Below, piece after piece: positions 15,657-20,506 of a stretch of 20,506 nt of DNA. This DNA comes from Methanobacteriota archaeon (GTDB taxonomy: Archaea > Thermoplasmatota > Poseidoniia > Poseidoniales > Poseidoniaceae): positions 1 to 20,506 of the forward strand of contig JABJFP010000186.1 of assembly GCA_018662715.1 (NCBI GenBank). The letters are read 5' to 3'. Every line of letters begins with the position of its first letter. The stretch's first letter is position 1. The notes below the pieces were generated by a model. The model was not told the origin of the DNA and did no database searches. It was given only the letters and a program-made list of their open reading frames with translations. The position numbers and the translations under genes are program-made.

Positions 15657-16729
15657 TCCTGTTCAACTCCAAGTTCTTTGTCATAAACCGTTGATTGGGC
15701 AAAGCGGAATGCAAACGAAGCCAACATTGCTGAAAGGAAGGCTGCAACACCAACGACCAAGTGGAGTAAAGAAAGCCACTCGGGGAAATCTCCTATCTTT
15801 GCAAATACGATGTATGAACCGCCAACCATGACGTTGAGCATCCAAATGCCGGCAGTGATTTCACCAAAGCGTGTCAAGTCATTGGCTCCAGCAAGTCCTT
15901 GTCCGGAAACACGTAGGTTTGAGACACCCAATACGAGAATCAGCCCAACCACTACGGCTCCAGTGCGGTGAATCATTTGGATGAAGATACCAGGCTCATC
16001 CAAAGAAGGAAGGAAGGAACCTTGACATTTTGGCCAGCCGTTGGGGAAACCAACCGAGCAACTTTGGTTGTAATTTCCTCCAGCCGAAGAAGAAACCCAA
16101 GCCCCGAGTACGAGAAGTACTCCAACTGCGCCTGCCATCGTATTCATTCTCCGAAGGTGCTTTTCAGTGTATGAGGCAGGTGACTTCAAGAAATTCCAAG
16201 AGGCCCCTTCTGCGATCCTCATCGCCATGTACTGCCAAAGTAATCCTGCAGCGAAAATGCTCGCTAGTGAGAGATGGAGCGCAACGGTCCAGTCTGCATT
16301 ATCAAAACGAACGGTGATGTAGCCCGCAGTAGCCTGAACCAGTAATAATATCAGTGAAAACCACGACATTTTGTGGACCACTTCGCCGTATTGTGCCACT
16401 CGCTTCTTTGCGAGGAACACATTGAGAATAATCGGAATTGCAATAATTCCAACAAGTAAACGATGGAACCACTCCACGAAAATCTGGAAGGTTGTGTAGC
16501 GGTGGTCTTCCCCGCGAGAGTCAATTTGGTCGGGATTTGCATCCCAATAGGCTGATTGTTCTGCTTCGGAGATGTCAAAATGCCATGAACCAAAGCATGT
16601 TGGCCATTCGGGACAAGACTCGCCCGCATCGTTGATGCGTATGCTTCCGCCTACCACGATAATGAGGAGCGCCATGATGAACAACATCAACGGCAGGGTG
16701 GACGGGCGACGCCACCAAGGCAGTTCCAT
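15653..16729 (-). CDS. ctaA: Heme A synthase (Cox15/CtaA)
   Basis: This membrane monooxygenase converts heme O to heme A. The 358-residue product has eight hydrophobic helices arranged as two similar halves. Histidine ligands lie at EWFHR (H89), ALHLSLA (H152), MIHRTGA (H254) and LLHLVVG (H323). Each half also has an external cysteine pair: C39 and C45 in GESCPEWPTC, and C224 and C235 in NQSCSVGFPNGWPKC. E86 sits in the conserved ExxxH position. A TTG start at 16762 with GGAGG only 3 nt before it would add 11 residues and abut the divergent gene. ATG 16729 is preferred, as a leaderless start about 27 nt from a TATA-like patch. It forms an operon with ctaB. Confidence 0.94.
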   Translation of the reverse strand: MELPWWRRPSTLPLMLFIMALLIIVVGGSIRINDAGESCPEWPTCFGSWHFDISEAEQSAYWDANPDQIDSRGEDHRYTTFQIFVEWFHRLLVGIIAIPIILNVFLAKKRVAQYGEVVHKMSWFSLILLLVQATAGYITVRFDNADWTVALHLSLASIFAAGLLWQYMAMRIAEGASWNFLKSPASYTEKHLRRMNTMAGAVGVLLVLGAWVSSSAGGNYNQSCSVGFPNGWPKCQGSFLPSLDEPGIFIQMIHRTGAVVVGLILVLGVSNLRVSGQGLAGANDLTRFGEITAGIWMLNVMVGGSYIVFAKIGDFPEWLSLLHLVVGVAAFLSAMLASFAFRFAQSTVYDKELGVEQE

Positions 16730-16752
16730 GATTGGGCGTGGTAGCAGACCCC

Positions 16753-16763
16753 TTTTGAACAAA
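16753..16763. promoter_or_regulatory. Candidate shared bidirectional promoter of ctaA and the thioredoxin-fold gene
   Basis: The AT-rich patch TTTTGAACAAA is the only such element between the two divergent genes. Its TTTTGAA part is centred about 24-27 nt from each proposed start (16729 on minus, 16781 on plus). That is the distance expected if transcription begins at or next to the start codon. Neither start has a usable ribosome binding site, which agrees with leaderless messages. Inference from spacing. Confidence 0.4.
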
Positions 16764-16780
16764 TGCCTCCACCCCCATGC

Positions 16781-17680
16781 ATGCGTTGGCGGTTTTCAGT
16801 CCCATTTCTGCTTGCGACCTTGATGATTTTTCCAGTGATACCAACCCAAGGGCTACAAGATGAAAACTTGGTTGACGAACCCGGTTCTCTTCTTGACGTG
16901 AGGGTATTCTCCGCAGACTGCTTGACGGATGTAGTGTGCGAACTTCACCAACCTGAGCATTTGCTAGAATACTTCAGTGCAGACTGGTGCGAACCGTGCG
17001 AGCAAGTCTCCCAGCAGGTTAACGCCCTCAACCGAACAGATACTTTTGTCATTCAACATCACTCATCAAATCAAGATTTGACCTTCTTATCTGAATCCAA
17101 ACTGAGGTTTGACCAAGAATTCCGTCTGCTGTTCTACCCCTCTCTCGTTGTGGATGGGGAACATTTGTTGACTGGAACACGACAAGCGATGGACCTCAAC
17201 ACAACGCTGAATGATTCTACACCAAACAGTTCAGGGCTAGAATCAATGTCAGTGCGAAACGGAACGGTCAGTTGGAATGCAACCGAAGAGCATGTCCTTC
17301 GGATATGGTATATTGAACCAACACCGCACTCAATAGAAAATCGAATACATCCCCATCTTGCCCGTTCATATTGGGAACTTAATTCGTCGACATCATCTCT
17401 CAACTTGACCCAATTTGAGACTGCGGGAAACGGTTCGTTTGCAGTGATGCTTGAACGACCAGGAATCCGAACGTTGACCGTATCTTCTGAGGCCCCAACA
17501 GGTAGAGTAGAAGTCGATGGCCAAGAGTCGGCCAAGAGTTCGGAGGACCAACGCTGGAATCCGGCTTGGTTGGCTGCAGGAACGGCGGGTGGACTCCTCG
17601 TCCTGCTCCTCCCTGCCCTCTTTATGCACCGGCGTTTGATGAATAATCCTCCTGAGAAGCAGTTTTTAGAGAATGAATGA
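16781..17680 (+). CDS. Membrane-anchored thioredoxin-fold protein
   Basis: A 299-residue exported protein. Residues 1-24 are a signal peptide or anchor (FSVPFLLATLMIFPVIPTQG). A thioredoxin-like domain spans about 58-140, with the redox motif WCEPC (C70, C73) preceded by YFSADWC, and the cis-proline region LLFYPSLVVDGEHL (P120). An extra cysteine pair, C47 and C53, lies ahead of the domain. A glycosylatable beta-rich region (about 150-250) and a C-terminal helix (262-281, TAGGLLVLLLPALFM) complete it. It faces outward and probably reduces or oxidises disulfides. The divergent neighbour ctaA has exposed cysteine pairs, so a role in oxidase assembly is plausible but unproven. ATG 16763 would add six residues. 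Confidence 0.82.
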   Translation: MRWRFSVPFLLATLMIFPVIPTQGLQDENLVDEPGSLLDVRVFSADCLTDVVCELHQPEHLLEYFSADWCEPCEQVSQQVNALNRTDTFVIQHHSSNQDLTFLSESKLRFDQEFRLLFYPSLVVDGEHLLTGTRQAMDLNTTLNDSTPNSSGLESMSVRNGTVSWNATEEHVLRIWYIEPTPHSIENRIHPHLARSYWELNSSTSSLNLTQFETAGNGSFAVMLERPGIRTLTVSSEAPTGRVEVDGQESAKSSEDQRWNPAWLAAGTAGGLLVLLLPALFMHRRLMNNPPEKQFLENE

Positions 17681-17756
17681 ACGTTCATCCTCGGAGGTAG
17701 GTTCAAAAAGAGTTGGCCTGTCGGCGAAGTGCGACTTTGCTCGCAGGTGTACTAAA

Positions 17757-18008
17757 ATGGTCAAGCCCGCACGACTCCACACACGATTTGAACGAGCTAG
17801 AATTATTGGTGCCCGAGCCCTCCAAATCGGAATGGGCGCTCCCCTCTATGCTACAGAAGAAGTACTTCGTCAAGAATTCAAAGACGAACTTATTTCCCTC
17901 TACGGACTTGAAGAAGCATCTGCTCGTTTCGTTCTTGACCCGCTAAAGATTGCTCTTTACGAATATGAGAATCATTTGATTCCCATTGACATTGACCCAC
18001 ACGAATGA
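17757..18008 (+). CDS. rpoK: DNA-directed RNA polymerase subunit K (Rpb6/omega homolog)
   Basis: This small core subunit helps assemble archaeal RNA polymerase. The 83-residue product has the Rpb6 signature RLHTRFERARIIGARALQIG, then MGAPLYAT and the C-terminal IALYEYENHLIPIDIDP. An in-frame ATG at 17673 would add 28 poorly conserved residues and overlap the previous gene. ATG 17757 is chosen because AGGTG precedes it by 7 nt and the protein then begins just before the conserved core. The usual size in archaea is 55-100 residues. Its placement after a thioredoxin-fold gene is not the common rpoN/ribosomal protein setting. Confidence 0.94.
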   Translation: MVKPARLHTRFERARIIGARALQIGMGAPLYATEEVLRQEFKDELISLYGLEEASARFVLDPLKIALYEYENHLIPIDIDPHE

Positions 18009-18028
18009 GCCAGCATCTCCTTCTTTGG

Positions 18029-18042
18029 ACCTCTAAAGAGGT
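18029..18042. repeat. Small perfect palindrome after rpoK
   Basis: ACCTCTAAAGAGGT can fold as a 5-bp stem with a TAAA loop, 20 bp past the rpoK stop. It sits in the 117-bp convergent spacer between rpoK and the dioxygenase gene. No T-run follows on the plus strand, so a terminator role is doubtful. Nothing else stands out in this spacer. Confidence 0.3.
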
Positions 18043-18125
18043 TGAATGATGTGATGTGGCTTTCCCTCAAACGGATTGTTCGAGATGTTCAGTTTCGTGT
18101 GAGACTGATTTGTTACTAGAACATA

Positions 18126-19244
18126 TCAAGATGACGAAAATCCGTAAAATTCTGCATGCTCCAAACTTGGGAGAGCATCTCGCTTCACAAGCATGGTTCG
18201 AACAGCCCATAGGTCAACGAAGATGCGGTATTTGGTTGTGGCGTCAAGGTAATCAACGCCGCTTGAGCCACCGGTCCCCATTCTTCGCCCAATCATTCGC
18301 TCCACCATTCGCGCATGGTGAGTTCTGAAGAGAAGCATGGATTCCTCAAGTTCCACGAAACAATCGATGAGTTTACGAGGCCATGATAACAAAGGTAAAT
18401 CCCGGTAGGATTCAATAAACAACAAGCCCGCTCGTGAGCGATGAACGCCTTCTTCTCCAATAAGGAACGAACGAGCACCGTCAACTCCTGCCTCAATCCT
18501 CGGGCGAATCGTTGCTTCATCGCCGTGACCAATTGCGATCATGTGCTTGATGACGGTTTCTCCATGTTGTGACATGGACTCAAGATGCTTATTCACATAA
18601 TCAAGAACAACATCTGCATCATCACTCGCATCCGGAGAGGAGCCATGAATCGGTGTTCTCCCAAGCCAAGACATCAAGGCGTCATTAAGCGAAGGAAGAG
18701 AATGAGTTTCGTGAAAATCGGCAAGTGCAGCGGGTGACACCTTGCCTTCTCCAGCTAATTTTTCCATGTGAGCAAGAGGATCCATGCCTCCCATTCTTTG
18801 TTCATTTTCTAGGCCAAGGAGCACTTCCATTTCTCTCATCTGCCATGATTCAAAGCCAGAGGAAGTACCAAGGCGATCTCTGAAGGCCAGGAAATCTTGG
18901 GGGGTCAGTGTTTCCATGACTTTCCACTGGTTGGCGAGCAATCGGAAAATTTCTGAAACCCTTTCGAGATGATGAACGATAACAGGAACTGTTGACTCCT
19001 GAACTCGCTCAGAAGTCATGAGGTCTCGTGCTTCTTTCAATTCACGTAAAATTTGTTTGAACCATAACTCAAAGGTCTGGTGGACGACAATGAAATGGAG
19101 TTCATCGTTTGATGGCGCAGGAGCGTATCCCTCCGGGCCAGATTGGAGTTCAAGAAGAGAATCGAGTTGCAAGTATCCTCCATAAGTCATGCGAAAACTA
19201 GGTGCGTCTTGTCCCATGCTTCGTTGTAGCTCAATACACCACAT
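18126..19244 (-). CDS. kynA: Tryptophan 2,3-dioxygenase
   Basis: This cytosolic heme enzyme opens the indole ring of L-tryptophan with O2 to give N-formylkynurenine. Its 372 residues contain the full set of family landmarks. YGGYLQLDSLLELQS is the usual start of the core. ELHFIVVHQTFELWFKQILRE carries the distal histidine (H55). FRDRLGTSSGFESWQMREME holds the substrate-binding arginine region, and FRTHHARMVERMIG (H310, proximal heme ligand) is followed by GTGGSSGVDYLD. GAGGTGA precedes the ATG at 19244. No kynurenine formamidase, kynureninase or NAD-pathway gene is in the window, so the product's fate is unknown. Molecular oxygen use agrees with an aerobic host. Confidence 0.95.
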   Translation of the reverse strand: MWCIELQRSMGQDAPSFRMTYGGYLQLDSLLELQSGPEGYAPAPSNDELHFIVVHQTFELWFKQILRELKEARDLMTSERVQESTVPVIVHHLERVSEIFRLLANQWKVMETLTPQDFLAFRDRLGTSSGFESWQMREMEVLLGLENEQRMGGMDPLAHMEKLAGEGKVSPAALADFHETHSLPSLNDALMSWLGRTPIHGSSPDASDDADVVLDYVNKHLESMSQHGETVIKHMIAIGHGDEATIRPRIEAGVDGARSFLIGEEGVHRSRAGLLFIESYRDLPLLSWPRKLIDCFVELEESMLLFRTHHARMVERMIGRRMGTGGSSGVDYLDATTKYRIFVDLWAVRTMLVKRDALPSLEHAEFYGFSSS

Positions 19245-19377
19245 GAACCCTTCACCTCACATCCATGCCCATCCGATTCCATTGCAGGGTGTCGGAGGCT
19301 GCATATGTTGGACCAAGATTTACAGATAGACAAAAAACCAGCATAACACTCATAGAGCGAATACGAAACCCCTCGGC
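19245..19377. other. Divergent spacer between kynA and purP
   Basis: This 133-bp spacer must hold both promoters. An AT-rich run near 19313-19347 (including CATATG at 19299-19304 just outside it, TTTACAG and CAAAAAACC) is the likely core. On the minus strand TGTAAATC is a possible TATA box for kynA. No clear ribosome binding site precedes purP, so its message may be leaderless or have a weak site. No defined operator was recognised. Confidence 0.3.
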
Positions 19378-20490
19378 ATGGGCGTAGATTACGAGACTGT
19401 TCGAACTTGGCTCTCCGGCTATGATTCAAGCCAAATCACCATCGGTGTGGTTGCCTCACACTCATCCCTTCAAATCCTACACGGAGCCCGTCAGGAAGGC
19501 TTCCGAACCCTCGGCATAGCGGTCGGAGAAAACCGTCGCCGATTTTACAAAGCCTTCCCAGGCGCTGAACCAGACGAGTGGCTCATGCTGGATGATTATC
19601 GGGAAATGCTCGACCATGCGGAATGGTTCCGCTCAAAGAATGTCATCATAATCCCCCACGGCTCTCTTGTAGAATACCTCGGGGCAACTAATTTTAGAAA
19701 CCTCGAAGTTCCTACCTTTGGAAACCGCAATATCCTCCACTGGGAAAGCAGCAGGTCTCTGCAACGTGAATGGCTGGAGCAAGGAGGATGTACCATGCCC
19801 AAGGTAATCGAAGACCCACACAACATTGCTGGACCTGTAATCGTAAAGTATGCAGGTGCAAAAGGGGGACGTGGATATTTCATTGCTCGCGACTACCGAG
19901 ATTTCAGAAGGAACGTCGACATTGAAGAAGAATTCACCATCCAAGAATACGTCCTAGGATGCAGATATTACCTCCATTTCTTCTTCGACCCTATGGCAAC
20001 CGACGGCTACCAAGTCCAAGGGCGTGGCCAACATGCAGGCAAGAATCTAGGTCGACTAGAATTACTCTCAATGGACCGAAGAGACGAAAGCAATGTTGAC
20101 GAATTTTACAAACTCGGAAGCTTGCGAGACTTGAGGGAAATGGACCTTGAGCCATCCTTCGTCGTGACTGGGAACCAGCCAGTCGTGATCAGAGAATCAT
20201 TGTTACCGCGGGCTTTTGAGATGGCGGAAGGTACCGTCGCAGCATCATTTAATCTCGAAGAAGGATCAAGAGGTATGCTTGGGCCATTTTGCCTTGAAAC
20301 AATTGTAACAGACCAACTTGAATTCAAAGTCTTTGAAATCAGCGCTCGAATTGTGGCAGGATCAAATCCGTTTGTAGGCGGTTCACCCTATTCAGATATC
20401 AACGAGCGATTCATGTCTACGGGACGACGCATTGCCCGTTCCATCCGTAATGGAATCAATTCAGATTCTCTAGACGACATTATTTCCTGA
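19378..20490 (+). CDS. purP: 5-formaminoimidazole-4-carboxamide ribonucleotide synthetase (PurP)
   Basis: This archaeal purine enzyme makes FAICAR from AICAR with ATP and free formate, taking the place of the folate-dependent PurH formyltransferase step. Its 370 residues follow the family closely: ITIGVVASHSSLQILHGARQ near the start, IIPHGSLVEYLG (91-102), VPTFGNRNILHWESSRSL (111-128), the ATP-grasp glycine-rich segment VKYAGAKGGRGYFIA (156-170), SMDRRDESNVD (231-241), VVIRESLLP (269-277) and FEISARIVAGSNPF (319-332). It ends SLDDIIS like its relatives. The ATG at 19378 gives the standard N-terminus. Transcribed alone, divergent from kynA. The family call is very secure. Confidence 0.96.
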   Translation: MGVDYETVRTWLSGYDSSQITIGVVASHSSLQILHGARQEGFRTLGIAVGENRRRFYKAFPGAEPDEWLMLDDYREMLDHAEWFRSKNVIIIPHGSLVEYLGATNFRNLEVPTFGNRNILHWESSRSLQREWLEQGGCTMPKVIEDPHNIAGPVIVKYAGAKGGRGYFIARDYRDFRRNVDIEEEFTIQEYVLGCRYYLHFFFDPMATDGYQVQGRGQHAGKNLGRLELLSMDRRDESNVDEFYKLGSLRDLREMDLEPSFVVTGNQPVVIRESLLPRAFEMAEGTVAASFNLEEGSRGMLGPFCLETIVTDQLEFKVFEISARIVAGSNPFVGGSPYSDINERFMSTGRRIARSIRNGINSDSLDDIIS

Positions 20491-20504
20491 GGTTCAATCC
20501 TCAG
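20487..20504. repeat. Perfect 6-bp hairpin overlapping the purP stop codon
   Basis: CTGAGG and CCTCAG pair around a 6-nt loop, starting within the last codons of purP and covering its TGA stop. The window ends 2 bp later, so any following T-run, which would indicate termination, cannot be seen. Confidence 0.35.
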
Positions 20505-20506
20505 AA

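Noticed and set aside
17134..17706. Minus-strand frame of 190 codons opposite the thioredoxin-fold gene
   Set aside because: The plus-strand frame has signal peptide, WCxPC motif and membrane anchor; the minus frame is Arg/Ser-rich noise.
18056..18328. Plus-strand frame of 90 codons at the kynA 3' end
   Set aside because: It mostly runs antisense through conserved kynA sequence and lacks a ribosome binding site.
1..20506. CRISPR array, insertion sequence, prophage or attachment sites
   Set aside because: No regularly spaced repeats, transposase or integrase frames, or tRNA-associated direct repeats were seen; gene content is mostly core metabolism.

Overview
The window looks like a chromosomal segment of an archaeon, most likely an aerobic marine euryarchaeote of the Thermoplasmatota / Marine Group II (Poseidoniales) kind. 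Seen directly: an archaeal A-type ATP synthase operon, archaeal RNA polymerase subunit RpoK, the archaeal purine enzyme PurP, KaiC-like ATPases, a class II tRNA-Ser, extended GAGGTGAT-type ribosome binding sites, and a heme A pathway (CtaA and CtaB) that implies a heme-copper oxidase and oxygen respiration. The lineage is an inference from gene content; no rRNA is present to settle it.

Layout. (1) 1-7109, minus strand: A-type ATP synthase in the order H-I-K-E-C-F-A-B. B is cut by the left edge and D is presumably beyond it. Genes are 6-52 bp apart and several stop codons lie inside the next gene's ribosome binding site. (2) 7183-11330, minus strand: a UbiE/MenG-like methyltransferase and a run of three RecA/KaiC-fold genes. 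One of these keeps a full P-loop and two have lost it. Upstream of them is a pilin-like secreted protein ending in a lamin-tail domain. (3) 11498-14458, plus strand and divergent: a cell-surface protein of about 986 residues with signal peptide, beta-sandwich domains, Pro-Glu linker and C-terminal membrane anchor. (4) 14473-14559: tRNA-Ser(GCT) with encoded CCA. (5) 14637-16729, minus strand: ctaB and ctaA with a 4-bp overlap. (6) 16781-18008, plus strand: a membrane-anchored thioredoxin-fold protein, then rpoK. The ctaA and thioredoxin genes diverge from one short AT-rich patch that may be a shared promoter for two leaderless messages. (7) 18126-19244, minus strand: tryptophan 2,3-dioxygenase. 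(8) 19378-20490, plus strand: purP.

How they fit together: the quinone methyltransferase candidate, the heme A genes with a nearby thioredoxin-fold protein, and the ATP synthase all suit aerobic energy conservation. The least explained part is 7985-11330, where a pilin-like lamin-tail protein sits beside one active-looking and two inactive-looking RecA-fold proteins. This is the best candidate for an undescribed system. No transposase, prophage, CRISPR array or intein was seen.
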